NCBI RefSeq assembly: GCF_004137795.1
Contig: NZ_NWTM01000001.1
Coordinates: forward strand, 2,283,229 to 2,347,228
Origin: Pectobacterium zantedeschiae
GTDB lineage: Bacteria; Pseudomonadota; Gammaproteobacteria; Enterobacterales; Enterobacteriaceae
Length of the DNA: 64,000 nt
Reading direction: 5' to 3'
The notes under the pieces are model-generated. The model saw only the letters and a list, made by a program, of their open reading frames with translations, searched no databases and was not told where the DNA came from. Positions 28,454 to 38,417 of this stretch are shown here, piece by piece. How positions within the stretch are numbered: the stretch's first letter is position 1; each line of letters begins with the position of its first letter. The translations under genes were made by a program, and so were the position numbers.

Positions 28454-30835
28454 CTATTTTGCCTTGGCCTTGGCTCTGGCTTTAGGGGTCGTGACCACCT
28501 GAATGCCAGAAGGCGCATTCTGCAACGCTAACGCCAACACTTCCTCGATACGCTTCACTGGATGAATTTCCAGATCGGCAATCACGTTCTGTGGGATATC
28601 TTCCAGATCGCGCTTGTTGTCATCAGGAATCAATACCGTCTTGATACCACCACGGTGTGCGGCCAGCAGTTTCTCTTTCAAACCGCCAATCGGCAGCACC
28701 AGGCCACGCAGGGTAATCTCACCCGTCATCGCCACATCAGCGCGTACCGGGTTCCCGGTCAGACAAGAAACCAGCGCAGTACACATAGCGATACCCGCAC
28801 TCGGCCCGTCTTTTGGCGTCGCACCTTCAGGAACGTGAACGTGAATATCACGTTTCTCGTAAAAATCAGCATTGATGCCTAATTTTTCTGCTCTGGCACG
28901 AACCACGGTAAGCGCAGCCTGAATCGACTCTTGCATGACCTCACCCAACGAACCAGTATAGGTCAGTTTACCCTTGCCCGGTACGCAAGCGGTTTCAATC
29001 GTCAGCAGATCGCCGCCAACTTCCGTCCAGGCCAGTCCGGTCACCTGCCCTACGCGATTTTCATCGTCTGCACGGCCATAGTCAAAGCGCTGAACCCCAA
29101 GGAAATCTTTAAGGTTATCGCCCGAAATCTGGATATGCTTAGTGGATTTATCCATTAACAGCGTTTTCACTGCTTTACGGCACAGCTTGGAGATTTCACG
29201 CTCCAGACTACGCACACCCGCTTCACGCGTGTAATAACGGATAATGCCAACAATCGCACTGTCTTCAACCGACAGTTCGCCATTTTTCAGCGCATTACGT
29301 TCAATCTGTTTCGGCAGCAAATGCTGCTTGGCGATATTCAGTTTTTCATCTTCGGTATAGCCGGAAAGACGAATAACTTCCATACGGTCAAGCAACGGTG
29401 CCGGGATGTTCATGGAGTTAGACGTAGCAACAAACATCACATCGGACAGATCGTAGTCGACTTCCAGATAGTGATCGTTAAATGCGACGTTCTGCTCAGG
29501 ATCGAGCACTTCCAGCAGGGCAGAGGCCGGATCGCCACGCATGTCGGAAGACATTTTGTCGATCTCATCCAGCAGGAATAGCGGGTTTTTCACACCGACT
29601 TTCGCCATTTTCTGGATCAGTTTGCCCGGCATTGAACCGATATAGGTACGGCGATGCCCGCGGATTTCCGCTTCATCACGCACGCCACCCAACGCCATAC
29701 GCACATACTGACGTCCGGTCGCTTTGGCGATAGACTGACCGAGCGACGTTTTACCCACGCCAGGAGGCCCAACCAGACACAGGATCGGTCCTCTGATCTT
29801 GCTGACTCGGCTCTGTACTGCGAGATACTCAAGGATACGTTCTTTCACGCGATCCAAACCGTAATGGTCGGTATCCAACATTTCCTGCGCTTTCAGCAAG
29901 TCTTTCTTCACTTTGCTGCGCGCATTCCACGGTACCTGCACCATCCAGTCAATATAGCTGCGCACCACCGTCGCTTCTGCCGACATTGGTGACATCATCT
30001 TCAGCTTTTGTAACTCGGCTTCGGCTTTTTCACGCGCGTCTTTCGGCATTTTCGCCGCTTCAATCTTACGCTTTAACGCTTCGTGTTCATCCGGCGCGTC
30101 ATCCATTTCACCCAGCTCTTTCTGAATGGCTTTCATTTGCTCATTCAGATAGTACTCACGCTGGCTTTTTTCCATTTGCTTCTTAACACGGCCGCGGATC
30201 CGCTTTTCTACCTGCAACAGGTCGATTTCGGATTCCATCATCGCCATCAGGTACTCTAAGCGTTCAGTGATATCGAACATTTCAAGTACAGACTGCTTAT
30301 CAGCCAATTTCAGCGGCATATGCGCAGCAATGGTGTCGGCTAAACGCGCGGCATCATCAATGCTATTAAGAGATGTCAGGACTTCCGGCGGAATCTTCTT
30401 GTTCAGCTTGATGTAACCTTCAAACTGATTGATTGCCGTACGCATGAGCACTTCCTGCTCGCGCTCGTCAATTGCCGGGGAATCAAGATATTCTGCATGT
30501 GCAGCGAAATGTTCACCGCTGTCAGAAAGCGTCGTAATACGCGCACGCTGTAACCCTTCGACCAGCACTTTTACCGTGCCGTCTGGCAGTTTCAGCATTT
30601 GAAGAATTGAGGCTACCGTCCCTACCGAGAAAAGATCGTTAATACTTGGCTCATCCGTTGAGGCTTCTTTCTGTGCCACCAGCATGATCTTCTTATCATG
30701 ATCCATTGCGGCTTCAAGGCACCGAATCGATTTCTCCCGACCAACAAACAACGGAATGACCATGTGCGGATAAACCACCACATCGCGCAAGGGCAATACG
30801 GGGATTTCTATGCGTTCGGAACGCTCAGGGTTCAT
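28454..30835 (-). CDS. lon: Lon, ATP-dependent protease
   Basis: 793-residue cytosolic AAA+ Ser-Lys protease that degrades misfolded and specific regulatory proteins. It has an N-terminal substrate-binding domain (about 10-200), coiled coil, AAA+ module with Walker [10 protein letters not shown], and a C-terminal protease domain with the catalytic Ser in [11 protein letters not shown] and the Lys in [14 protein letters not shown]. It ends in a Lys/Ala/Arg-rich tail ([12 protein letters not shown]) about nine residues longer than E. coli Lon. Upstream is a sigma-32-like promoter. It lies downstream of clpX and upstream of hupB. Confidence 0.98.
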   Translation of the reverse strand: MNPERSERIEIPVLPLRDVVVYPHMVIPLFVGREKSIRCLEAAMDHDKKIMLVAQKEASTDEPSINDLFSVGTVASILQMLKLPDGTVKVLVEGLQRARITTLSDSGEHFAAHAEYLDSPAIDEREQEVLMRTAINQFEGYIKLNKKIPPEVLTSLNSIDDAARLADTIAAHMPLKLADKQSVLEMFDITERLEYLMAMMESEIDLLQVEKRIRGRVKKQMEKSQREYYLNEQMKAIQKELGEMDDAPDEHEALKRKIEAAKMPKDAREKAEAELQKLKMMSPMSAEATVVRSYIDWMVQVPWNARSKVKKDLLKAQEMLDTDHYGLDRVKERILEYLAVQSRVSKIRGPILCLVGPPGVGKTSLGQSIAKATGRQYVRMALGGVRDEAEIRGHRRTYIGSMPGKLIQKMAKVGVKNPLFLLDEIDKMSSDMRGDPASALLEVLDPEQNVAFNDHYLEVDYDLSDVMFVATSNSMNIPAPLLDRMEVIRLSGYTEDEKLNIAKQHLLPKQIERNALKNGELSVEDSAIVGIIRYYTREAGVRSLEREISKLCRKAVKTLLMDKSTKHIQISGDNLKDFLGVQRFDYGRADDENRVGQVTGLAWTEVGGDLLTIETACVPGKGKLTYTGSLGEVMQESIQAALTVVRARAEKLGINADFYEKRDIHVHVPEGATPKDGPSAGIAMCTALVSCLTGNPVRADVAMTGEITLRGLVLPIGGLKEKLLAAHRGGIKTVLIPDDNKRDLEDIPQNVIADLEIHPVKRIEEVLALALQNAPSGIQVVTTPKARAKAKAK

Positions 30836-30923
30836 AGAGCTCTCTCTTAGTTTCGTTTCCGCCAGGTTATGGGAATCTCGTGAAACGCGGTTTTCACGGG
30901 TTTCATCAAATAGGTATTTGAGT

Positions 30924-30952
30924 ATATGGGGATAAATGTCTCACATTCAACG
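30924..30952 (-). promoter_or_regulatory. sigma-32-like heat-shock promoter of lon
   Basis: Minus strand CGTTGAA-N14-CCCCATAT. The -10 element matches the sigma-32 consensus CCCCATNT fully; the -35 keeps TTGAA. It lies about 90 bases upstream of the lon start. Confidence 0.8.
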
Positions 30953-30975
30953 ACCAGCATGCGTGTAAAAAACAA

Positions 30976-30996
30976 ATGGGGGATAAAATCCCCCAT
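30976..30996 (-). terminator. Terminator of clpX
   Basis: ATGGGGGAT-AAA-ATCCCCCAT; on the minus strand it is followed by TTGTTTTTTAC, 32 bases after the clpX stop. Confidence 0.88.
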
Positions 30997-31027
30997 TTTT
31001 ATTTTCTGACACGGCCAAGTTGATTAA

Positions 31028-32302
31028 TTATTCGCCGGAAGCCTGCTGTGTCTCAGGCTTGCCATAGATCAGCAATGGCTCAGACTGGCCCGCAATAACA
31101 GACTCGTCAATAACGACTTTATCCACGCTATCCAGCGATGGCAGGTCATACATGGTATCGAGCAGAGCAGCTTCAACGATAGAACGCAGGCCGCGGGCAC
31201 CGGTTTTACGCGCCATCGCTTTCTTGGCAATCGCCGTCAGCGCTTCATCACGGAACTCCAGCTCAACGCCTTCCAGATTGAACAGCGCCTGGTACTGCTT
31301 GGTCAGCGCGTTCTTCGGCTCACGCAGAATCTGAATCAGTGCGTCTTCACTCAATTCTCTCAGCGTCGCAACAACAGGCAGACGACCGATAAACTCTGGA
31401 ATCAAACCGAATTTAATCAAGTCACCTGGTTCAACATTGCTTAGCAACTCGCCTTCGGTCGCTTTTTCAGCCGATCCTTTAACCGTTGCATTAAAGCCGA
31501 TGCCGCGTCCTGTATCAGTACGTTGCTCGATCACTTTATCCAACCCAGCAAACGCTCCACCACAGATAAAGAGGATCTTGGAGGTATCAACCTGCAAAAA
31601 TTCCTGCTGCGGATGCTTACGACCACCCTGCGGCGGAACCGCTGCAATGGTTCCTTCGATCAGCTTCAACAGCGCCTGCTGGACACCTTCACCAGACACA
31701 TCACGAGTGATCGACGGGTTGTCTGACTTACGAGAAATCTTGTCGATTTCATCGATATAGACAATGCCACGCTGCGCTTTCTGTACATCGTAATCGCACT
31801 TCTGCAACAGCTTCTGAATGATGTTTTCAACATCTTCACCGACGTAGCCCGCTTCAGTCAGCGTGGTAGCATCCGCCATGGTGAATGGCACATCCAGGAA
31901 GCGTGCCAGCGTTTCAGCCAGCAACGTTTTACCGCTCCCTGTCGGACCGATCAGCAGGATGTTACTTTTACCCAGTTCAATCCCGTTACTGCTGTCACCA
32001 TTACGCAAGCGTTTATAGTGGTTGTATACCGCAACAGCCAACACCTTCTTGGCCTGTTCTTGACCAATGACGTAATCGTCAAGGTGACGGCGAATTTCGT
32101 GTGGCGTCGGCAACGCACTGCGCTCACGGTGTGGCGCCACTTCTTTAATTTCTTCGCGAATAATGTCGTTACACAAGTCAACACATTCATCGCAGATATA
32201 CACCGACGGCCCGGCAATCAGCTTACGCACTTCATGCTGGCTTTTGCCGCAAAAAGAGCAGTACAGTAACTTTCCTGAACCGTCTTTGCGCTTATCTGTC
32301 AT
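31028..32302 (-). CDS. clpX: ClpX, ATPase and specificity subunit of ClpXP
   Basis: 424-residue AAA+ unfoldase. The N-terminal zinc domain has Cys15, Cys18, Cys37 and Cys40. Walker A is GPTGSGKT, Walker [11 protein letters not shown], pore loop GYVGED, and the IGF-type loop that docks on ClpP is RGIGFNA. It recognises ssrA and other tags and feeds ClpP. It is downstream of clpP by 163 bases on the same strand and probably co-transcribed from the clpP heat-shock promoter. Confidence 0.98.
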   Translation of the reverse strand: MTDKRKDGSGKLLYCSFCGKSQHEVRKLIAGPSVYICDECVDLCNDIIREEIKEVAPHRERSALPTPHEIRRHLDDYVIGQEQAKKVLAVAVYNHYKRLRNGDSSNGIELGKSNILLIGPTGSGKTLLAETLARFLDVPFTMADATTLTEAGYVGEDVENIIQKLLQKCDYDVQKAQRGIVYIDEIDKISRKSDNPSITRDVSGEGVQQALLKLIEGTIAAVPPQGGRKHPQQEFLQVDTSKILFICGGAFAGLDKVIEQRTDTGRGIGFNATVKGSAEKATEGELLSNVEPGDLIKFGLIPEFIGRLPVVATLRELSEDALIQILREPKNALTKQYQALFNLEGVELEFRDEALTAIAKKAMARKTGARGLRSIVEAALLDTMYDLPSLDSVDKVVIDESVIAGQSEPLLIYGKPETQQASGE

Positions 32303-32465
32303 GAGTTAAACCTCTTCTTCGTCTTTTGCCCGCAGGCCAACCACAGCGATATCGCTACAACGAACGCCGATACTTATAGCCAATACGCGTAAAATAACCC
32401 CGCACAACAGACTATCGGTCGAACACTGATTTTTAGCTACACCAGACCGCTACTATGGCGGAGTA

Positions 32466-33089
32466 TTACCCACGGTTAGTGAATACGGAGTCTACCAAAC
32501 CGTATTCTACTGCCTCGCTGGCAGAGAGGAAACGATCGCGCTCTGTGTCTCTCTCTATCGCTTCAAGAGGTTGCCCCGTGTGTTTAGCCATCAGCTCATT
32601 CATTTTGGCTTTCACTTTCAGTATTTCTTTGGCATGGATTTCAATATCCGTTGCCTGCCCCTGGAAACCACCCAATGGCTGGTGAATCATAACGCGCGAG
32701 TTAGGTAAACAAATACGTTTACCTTTAGCTCCCGCCGTCAACAGGAACGCCCCCATTGAACAAGCCTGTCCCATACAGATCGTGCTGACATCCGGCTTGA
32801 TAAACTGCATGGTGTCATAAATAGACATACCCGCAGTAATAACGCCACCAGGAGAGTTAATGTACAGATAAATGTCTTTTTCTGGGTTTTCAGCTTCCAG
32901 AAACAGCATCTGTGCCACAACCAGATTCGCCATGTGATCTTCAACCTGACCAGTCAGGAAGATTATCCGTTCTTTTAGCAGACGGGAATAGATATCGTAA
33001 GAACGTTCCCCACGCGAGGTCTGTTCAACCACCATCGGCACTAACGCCATGTGAGGTGCTTGTCTTTCTTGTTCGCCACTGTATGACAT
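32466..33089 (-). CDS. clpP: ClpP, ATP-dependent protease proteolytic subunit
   Basis: 207-residue serine peptidase that forms a tetradecameric chamber. The catalytic Ser is in [12 protein letters not shown] and the His in [16 protein letters not shown]; the Asp follows further on. A short N-terminal propeptide precedes the mature enzyme, as in E. coli. It works with ClpX (next gene) and ClpA. A sigma-32-like promoter lies about 170 bases upstream. Confidence 0.98.
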   Translation of the reverse strand: MSYSGEQERQAPHMALVPMVVEQTSRGERSYDIYSRLLKERIIFLTGQVEDHMANLVVAQMLFLEAENPEKDIYLYINSPGGVITAGMSIYDTMQFIKPDVSTICMGQACSMGAFLLTAGAKGKRICLPNSRVMIHQPLGGFQGQATDIEIHAKEILKVKAKMNELMAKHTGQPLEAIERDTERDRFLSASEAVEYGLVDSVFTNRG

Positions 33090-33261
33090 TCACGTCTCCT
33101 AGATAAAATGCGTCCGGCACTCTTATTGCGTTGTTCAACGCATTGCATTGCTCAATTCTACTAGAGATAGGGGGGGATGACTATGGAACCCTACCCCGCC
33201 ACAGCTGAACAACCCAACGGCCGAGAATCCTTACCTGCTGCGCCAGCGTTTCCTCTTCAGT

Positions 33262-33290
33262 GAGTGGGGGCACATGCATTGTATTTCAAG
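33262..33290 (-). promoter_or_regulatory. sigma-32-like heat-shock promoter of clpP-clpX
   Basis: Minus strand CTTGAAA-N15-CCCCACTC (14 or 15 spacer bases depending on which C of the C-run is counted). The -35 matches sigma-32 exactly and the -10 differs at two positions. Confidence 0.75.
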
Positions 33291-33538
33291 CTTACACTAT
33301 CAATCGCTCTCTATTAAAGAGCCAATTATTTTATTATTAACACGTTATCGGCACAGCAAACCTGTGGTTTAACTCTTTGCCTGAACTAATAAATTCCTCA
33401 CCTGATTTAATAATAGTGCAATTTCAGGCGGTCATTCTTTGCGCATTGCCTGACAGGAACAAAAGCGTTCAACACCGGAAATAACCGTTCGCCTAAACGC
33501 TCGTCATCGGCACGATGATTATGCAGATTCATAAGCAA

Positions 33539-33566
33539 AAAGCCCGCGCCATAAGGCACGGGCTTT
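33539..33566 (-). terminator. Terminator of tig
   Basis: AAAGCCCG(C)GCC-ATAA-GGC(A)CGGGCTTT; on the minus strand followed by TTGCTTATG. One mismatched pair in a 12-base stem, about 50 bases after the tig stop. Confidence 0.85.
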
Positions 33567-33616
33567 GATAGGGAAACACCCCGCTACGCAATAAACAATG
33601 TTGATACCAACAAGGT

Positions 33617-34921
33617 TTATGCCGTAGTCGTTTGATTCATCAGTTCGTTGAAGCTTACTGATTTCTCAACCACTTTCGCTTTAGCAAGCACAGTTTCTAC
33701 TGCTTGCTCTTCCAGAGCGACGTTACGCATGTTGTTCAGCAGCTCTTTATTTTTGCTGTAGAACTCGATAACTTCCTGCGGATCTTCGTAAGCAGAGGCC
33801 ATCTCTTCGATCAGTGCATTAACGCGTGCTTCGTCAGCTTTCAGCTCGTTGCTGCTGATCACTTCACCCAGCAGCAGACCGATCACAACACGGCGTTTCG
33901 CTTGCTCTTCGAACAGCTCACGCGGTAATTCCTGCGCTTGCTTCTCGTTACCGCCAAAACGCTGTGCAGCCTGGCGGCGCAGAACATCAATTTCGCCATC
34001 GATCAGTGCAACTGGCACTTCGATTTCGTTTGCGTTGATCAGTCCGTCCAGAACCTGAGTTTTCACACGGTTACGCACCGCGCCTTTCAGTTCACGTTCC
34101 ATATTTTTACGGACTTCAGCACGCAGACCTTCCTGAGAACCATCAGCCACGCCGAAACGTTTGATGAATTCTTCAGTCAGTTCCGGCAGCTCACGCTCTT
34201 CAACTTTCTTCAGGACGATAACGAACTGAGCCGCTTTTCCTTTCAGATTTTCAGCGTGGTAGTCTTCTGGGAAGTTCACATTGATAGTGAATTCTTCACC
34301 CGCTTTGTGCCCAACGATGCCATCTTCAAAGCCAGGGATCATGCGATTCTGGCCCATTGCCAGAACGAAGTCAGACGCTTTTCCGCCTTCGAAGACTTCA
34401 CCGTCGATAGAACCGGTAAAATCGATCGTTGCACGATCTTCTGCTGTCGCAGCACGGTCGGTTTCTTTCCAGGTTGCCTGTTGCTTACGCAGCGTGTCCA
34501 GCATGGTATCAACGTCAGCGTCAGTCACTTCAACAACCGGTTTTTCAACTTCGATTGCTTCCAGACCTTTCAGTTCGACTTCAGGATACACGTCAAACTC
34601 AACAGAGTAAGTGAAGTCGCCACCTACGGCATATTCGCCAGGGATATAGTTAGGCGCACCAACCGGATTAATTTTTTCTTTGATGATAGCGTCAACAAAG
34701 TTGCGCTGCATCAGGTCACCCAATACGTCCTGACGCACGGAGGCACCATAACGCTGAGCAACAACATTCATCGGCACTTTGCCTTTACGAAAACCGTCAA
34801 TACGTACTTTTTTGGCCGCGTTGACCAGCTCGCTCTTCACCGCACTCTCAATGATGTCAGCAGCAACGGTAATCGTTACGCGACGTCCCAGACCTTGAGT
34901 GGTTTCAACTGAAACTTGCAT
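33617..34921 (-). CDS. tig: Trigger factor, ribosome-associated chaperone
   Basis: 434-residue chaperone with an N-terminal ribosome-binding domain (about 1-110, with the signature GFRKGKVP near residue 45), a central FKBP-type peptidyl-prolyl isomerase domain (about 150-245, [18 protein letters not shown]) and a C-terminal helical chaperone domain. It meets nascent chains at the exit tunnel. First gene in the tig, clpP, clpX, lon series on this strand. A good sigma-70 promoter with a leader of about 195 bases lies upstream. Confidence 0.98.
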   Translation of the reverse strand: MQVSVETTQGLGRRVTITVAADIIESAVKSELVNAAKKVRIDGFRKGKVPMNVVAQRYGASVRQDVLGDLMQRNFVDAIIKEKINPVGAPNYIPGEYAVGGDFTYSVEFDVYPEVELKGLEAIEVEKPVVEVTDADVDTMLDTLRKQQATWKETDRAATAEDRATIDFTGSIDGEVFEGGKASDFVLAMGQNRMIPGFEDGIVGHKAGEEFTINVNFPEDYHAENLKGKAAQFVIVLKKVEERELPELTEEFIKRFGVADGSQEGLRAEVRKNMERELKGAVRNRVKTQVLDGLINANEIEVPVALIDGEIDVLRRQAAQRFGGNEKQAQELPRELFEEQAKRRVVIGLLLGEVISSNELKADEARVNALIEEMASAYEDPQEVIEFYSKNKELLNNMRNVALEEQAVETVLAKAKVVEKSVSFNELMNQTTTA

Positions 34922-35238
34922 CTTGTTACCTCAAAAAATCACAGTGATCGGTCAACCCCAAAACTATTCTCGCGACGAAAAACTCTCACGACAGCGGAGC
35001 TTATTCAGACTGCCACCACCTAAGGTGCACAGTTCAAATAAACCTCGCAGAACCGGGAAATTGCCAACCCCGTCCTTGTAGTCAGAAGCGTCCCGAATAC
35101 ATTCAGGAAAAAATAGACGCAGCATTATAGCGATATAGAGGGGATGAGTCGAGAACGGCGGGCGGACTATTACAGCAACGGATTCACACTTTTGTCAGTA
35201 ACCCGCCCTGATATGTCAGGACGGGCCATAATAATGAC
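34922..35238. other. tig leader and bolA 3' region
   Basis: The 317-base gap holds the tig promoter and its long untranslated leader. Close to bolA it holds a hairpin CCCGCCCTGA-TATG-TCAGGACGGG (35203-35226), a likely bolA terminator without a clear T-run. No ORF is supported. Confidence 0.55.
35124..35152 (-). promoter_or_regulatory. sigma-70 promoter of tig
   Basis: Minus strand TCGACT-N17-TATAAT: a perfect -10 and a 4/6 -35 at the optimal spacing, about 200 bases upstream of the tig ATG. Confidence 0.65.
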
Positions 35239-35553
35239 TTAAGAAAGGATGCCTGCACCACCGCAGGGCGGTGAAGATGGGACTGCGTTTTGCAAACTCG
35301 TCCACTCTTTGGTTGTATACGTATGCAACGCTAACGCATGCACAGAACCTGCAAGTTCCGCAGCTAATACGGCATAGACTGAACGATGTCGCCCAATCAC
35401 GCGTTCGCCCGTGAATTTATCGCTAACCAGTACAACTTTAAAATGACTTTCCGCTCCGGCAGGCACGTTGTGACGATAACTTTCATCAATCACCTCTAAA
35501 TGCGCTGGCTCAAAACCGACACGCAGCTTCTCTTCTATCGTTTCACGCATCAT
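35239..35553 (-). CDS. bolA: BolA, stress-response regulator
   Basis: 104-residue BolA/IbaG-family protein with the class-II KH-like fold; [21 protein letters not shown] and the conserved His in VHALALHTY are intact. It controls morphology and biofilm genes and interacts with monothiol glutaredoxin Grx4 in iron-sulfur handling (family knowledge). I keep the first of two adjacent ATG codons ([10 protein letters not shown]), which aligns with E. coli MIRERIEEKL. Divergent from yajG. Confidence 0.96.
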   Translation of the reverse strand: MMRETIEEKLRVGFEPAHLEVIDESYRHNVPAGAESHFKVVLVSDKFTGERVIGRHRSVYAVLAAELAGSVHALALHTYTTKEWTSLQNAVPSSPPCGGAGILS

Positions 35554-35867
35554 ACGGCTACCCTTTCGGCTTGGGGGAAATTTGATATCAACGCGACATG
35601 ACTGTCATTCACCGATGCCCGAATCATTACAACCTTAGCGGTTTTCAACCCGTTATGCCTAAAGACGGCAAGAAAATTTTCGCAACAGGTTGATATATGT
35701 TCGACGGTCTTGATGTGATAAAAACGGTTTTTCCAGCTCAAAAGCATGAAAAAGATGAATTTCAGGACAATTTACCTGCTATGGGATCTTTTTCCTGCCT
35801 GTGGCGATGATATGATACCAGCAATATTTGTCAGCTCACCACACTAATCATCACTGAGAAAATACGA
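35554..35867. other. Divergent bolA/yajG intergenic region
   Basis: 314 bases without an ORF worth calling. It must contain the bolA and yajG promoters. TATGAT near 35811 is a possible yajG -10 but lacks a good -35. I did not find a bolA gearbox with confidence. Confidence 0.35.
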
Positions 35868-36446
35868 ATGTTAAAAAAATTATTTTTCCCTCTTCTGGCC
35901 GTCATCCTACTTGCAGGCTGCGCAGCAAAAAGCAATACGCTGAACATCAGCCCAAAAATTAGCGTGCCTTCTCAGGATCCGACCTTGATGGGCGTAACTA
36001 TTAGCATCAATGGTGCAGACCAGCGTGCAGATCAAGCTTTGGCGAAAGTGAATCGCGACGGCCAGTTGCTTACGTTGACACCTTCCCGCGATCTGCGCTT
36101 CCTGTTGCAAGAAGCGCTGGAAAAGCAAATGACTGCGCGTGGCTATATGATCGGAACAGGCGGCCCAGTTGCCTTACAGATTGTGGTTAACCACCTGTAC
36201 GCCGATGTCTCCGAAGGCAACCTGCGCTACAACATCACGACCAAAGCGGATATCTCAATTATTTCTCAGGCGGCAAATGGCAACAAGCAGGTGAAAAATT
36301 ACCGCTCAACCTATAATGTTCAAGGCGCATTTACCGCCAATAACGAAAACATCACCAATGCGGTTAACACGGTGTTAGGCGATGTCATCAACGACATGGC
36401 ACAAGACACCACCGTAAGTACGTTTATCAAAGAGAACGCCCGTTAA
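35868..36446 (+). CDS. yajG: YajG family lipoprotein
   Basis: 192-residue lipoprotein. The signal peptide ends LLAGC with lipidated Cys at about 18. The mature domain is the YajG/DUF-type fold (LTLTPSRDLRFLLQEALEKQM, TTKADISIISQA) and ends in the conserved ALTTVLGDVIND-like helix (AVNTVLGDVINDMAQD). Function unknown. It is upstream of ampG with 59 bases between, the same pair as in E. coli, and probably co-transcribed. Confidence 0.93.
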   Translation: MLKKLFFPLLAVILLAGCAAKSNTLNISPKISVPSQDPTLMGVTISINGADQRADQALAKVNRDGQLLTLTPSRDLRFLLQEALEKQMTARGYMIGTGGPVALQIVVNHLYADVSEGNLRYNITTKADISIISQAANGNKQVKNYRSTYNVQGAFTANNENITNAVNTVLGDVINDMAQDTTVSTFIKENAR

Positions 36447-36505
36447 TTTCGGCACGCCGCTTCCCTTACTCCAGCTCTCTCATGGAGTAAGGGAAAGGAC
36501 TATCC

Positions 36506-37993
36506 ATGTTTAGTCGTATCATTACTTTGTTCAGCCAACGTAATTCGCTTTTTATGCTGTTACTTGGTTTCGCCTCCGGTTTACCACTGGCATTGACATC
36601 CGGCACACTGCAGGCCTGGATGACCGTCGAGAACGTCGATCTCAAAACCATTGGTTTTTTCTCTCTGGTTGGGCAAGCCTACGTATTCAAGTTTCTGTGG
36701 TCCCCCCTGATGGACCGTTACACCCCACCGTTTCTTGGCCGACGCCGCGGCTGGCTGATACTCAGCCAACTGCTGTTGATTGCTGCGATTATTGGTATGG
36801 GATTTATGAATCCGGCACGCGATCTCTGGTGGCTGGCCGCGTTGGCTGTTCTGGTCGCGTTCTGCTCCGCTTCTCAGGATATTGTTTTTGATGCCTATAA
36901 GACGGATTTACTTCCCCCTGAAGAACGCGGTACGGGCGCTGCAACCTCGGTATTAGGCTATCGGATTGCCATGCTGGTTTCTGGTGGACTGGCGCTGTGG
37001 ATGGCCGATCGTTATCTCGGCTGGCAGGCAACCTATTGGCTAATGGCAGGATTAATGCTGATCGGTGTCTTCGCCACGCTATTTGCACCGGAACCATTCA
37101 ATAGCCAGCCTGCGCCGCGCACCATGGAGCAAGCGATCGTTGCACCTCTACGCGATTTCTTCGAACGCAATAACGCCTGGCTCATTCTTCTGTTGATCGT
37201 GTTATACAAACTCGGTGACGCCTTTGCGATCAGTTTGACGACGACGTTCCTGATACGCGGCGTTGGCTTTAATGCCGGTGATGTTGGGCTGGTCAATAAA
37301 ACGCTTGGACTCTTCGCCACCATCGTGGGGGCGATTTACGGCGGATTATTAATGCAGCGGCTCTCGCTGTTCAGAGCGCTGATGCTGTTTGGCATCCTTC
37401 AAGCCGTTTCCAACGCGGGATACTGGCTGCTGGCGATCACAGCCAAGAGTCTGTTCACCATGGCTACCGCAGTTTTTCTGGAAAACCTCTGTGGCGGTAT
37501 GGGGACAGCAGCATTTGTCGCGCTGCTGATGACGTTGTGTAATAAATCCTTCTCAGCTACACAGTTTGCCCTGCTCTCTGCCCTTGCCGCCGTTGGACGA
37601 GTTTATGTTGGCCCGATTGCTGGCTGGTTTGTCGAATCCTACGGCTGGGCATGGTTCTATCTGTTCTCGATTTTTGCCGCATTACCAGGTCTGGCAATCC
37701 TGATGATTTGTCGCGAAACGCTGGAGTTTACCCAGAAAACAGACACATTTCAGTTGCGCACAAACTTCCAGAATTATTACAGAAAGGCCTTACATGTGTT
37801 AGGACTCGGGGTGATATTACTGGCGCTGTGGCTCATTCTGCTCGTCAGCAATGCACTGGAATGGTCTGCATTGCACCTGTTAGCAGAATATCTACTCATT
37901 GCAGGCGGCACGCTCGCGCTACTAGGCATTTTCTTTGGTAGCTTGCTGGACTACCTATCACTCAGACGAGCATCTAAGCCGTCCGTACACTAA
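36506..37993 (+). CDS. ampG: AmpG, muropeptide permease
   Basis: 495-residue inner-membrane MFS-type transporter that imports anhydro-muropeptides for cell-wall recycling; its substrates influence AmpR/AmpC-type beta-lactamase induction. About fourteen hydrophobic segments are visible, starting SLFMLLLGFASGLPLALTSG. The conserved loop WSPLMDRYTPPFLGRRRGW and DIVFDAYKTDLLPPEERG are typical of AmpG. Followed by a hairpin and then the cyo operon. Confidence 0.96.
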   Translation: MFSRIITLFSQRNSLFMLLLGFASGLPLALTSGTLQAWMTVENVDLKTIGFFSLVGQAYVFKFLWSPLMDRYTPPFLGRRRGWLILSQLLLIAAIIGMGFMNPARDLWWLAALAVLVAFCSASQDIVFDAYKTDLLPPEERGTGAATSVLGYRIAMLVSGGLALWMADRYLGWQATYWLMAGLMLIGVFATLFAPEPFNSQPAPRTMEQAIVAPLRDFFERNNAWLILLLIVLYKLGDAFAISLTTTFLIRGVGFNAGDVGLVNKTLGLFATIVGAIYGGLLMQRLSLFRALMLFGILQAVSNAGYWLLAITAKSLFTMATAVFLENLCGGMGTAAFVALLMTLCNKSFSATQFALLSALAAVGRVYVGPIAGWFVESYGWAWFYLFSIFAALPGLAILMICRETLEFTQKTDTFQLRTNFQNYYRKALHVLGLGVILLALWLILLVSNALEWSALHLLAEYLLIAGGTLALLGIFFGSLLDYLSLRRASKPSVH

Positions 37994-38001
37994 CGATATT
38001 C

Positions 38002-38030
38002 GTTCAGGTAGCACCACCCGCTACCTGAAC
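38002..38030 (+). terminator. Hairpin after ampG, possible terminator
   Basis: GTTCAGGTAGC-ACCACCC-GCTACCTGAAC, a perfect 11-base stem nine bases after the ampG stop. No T-run follows, so termination may need Rho or the hairpin may protect the 3' end. Confidence 0.55.
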
Positions 38031-38339
38031 CTATTACACCATTCCTTTATTTAATTATTTTTTTCATAATTATCTTGCTAGAGGGAATTTTATTTCCTTG
38101 TAAAATCTCCCCAGAACTAATTTCATTCGTTATCAAAAACACATGTTGGGCAAAAAATTTCACCAAACTAAAAATAGAAAATAAGCGTTAAGGTAAGTTG
38201 TAATTTCTTATTATCCATCCATACTCTCATCTGGGTAGCCACTTAATTTGCTGTTTTTAAATACCATTTTTATTTTGGCTATCTTTGTGACATTAAGGGC
38301 AAAAAACAGCAACAATCGGCTGACATAACCTTAATCATG

Positions 38340-38368
38340 TTTACAGTGCAGTAACCTTCCCGTAAAAT
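38340..38368 (+). promoter_or_regulatory. sigma-70 promoter of cyoABCDE
   Basis: TTTACA-N17-TAAAAT: 5/6 matches to both the -35 and -10 consensus at the optimal spacing, giving a leader of about 43 bases before cyoA. Confidence 0.7.
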
Positions 38369-38417
38369 GCCCGCTCGCATGAAATGACAATAGAGCCCTT
38401 GTTATTGAGGTCGCTAG

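Larger units (their letters stand above)
33090..33616. other. Gap between tig and clpP
   Basis: This 527-base stretch is longer than the E. coli tig-clpP spacer as I recall it. It holds the tig terminator (33539-33566), the clpP heat-shock promoter (33262-33290) and a clpP leader of about 165 bases. In the middle (about 33300-33530) I see no ORF or clear RNA structure. Confidence 0.5.
37994..38417. other. ampG-cyoA intergenic region
   Basis: 424 AT-rich bases. Besides the ampG hairpin and the cyo promoter I see no ORF. The segment 38060-38330 probably carries regulator sites for the oxygen-controlled cyo operon (ArcA, Fnr and Cra in E. coli), but I could not assign any with confidence. Confidence 0.45.

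Noticed and set aside
33938-34912. 324-codon plus-strand frame
   Set aside because: Antisense to tig across nearly its full length; Phe/Asn-rich translation with no signal of a real family.
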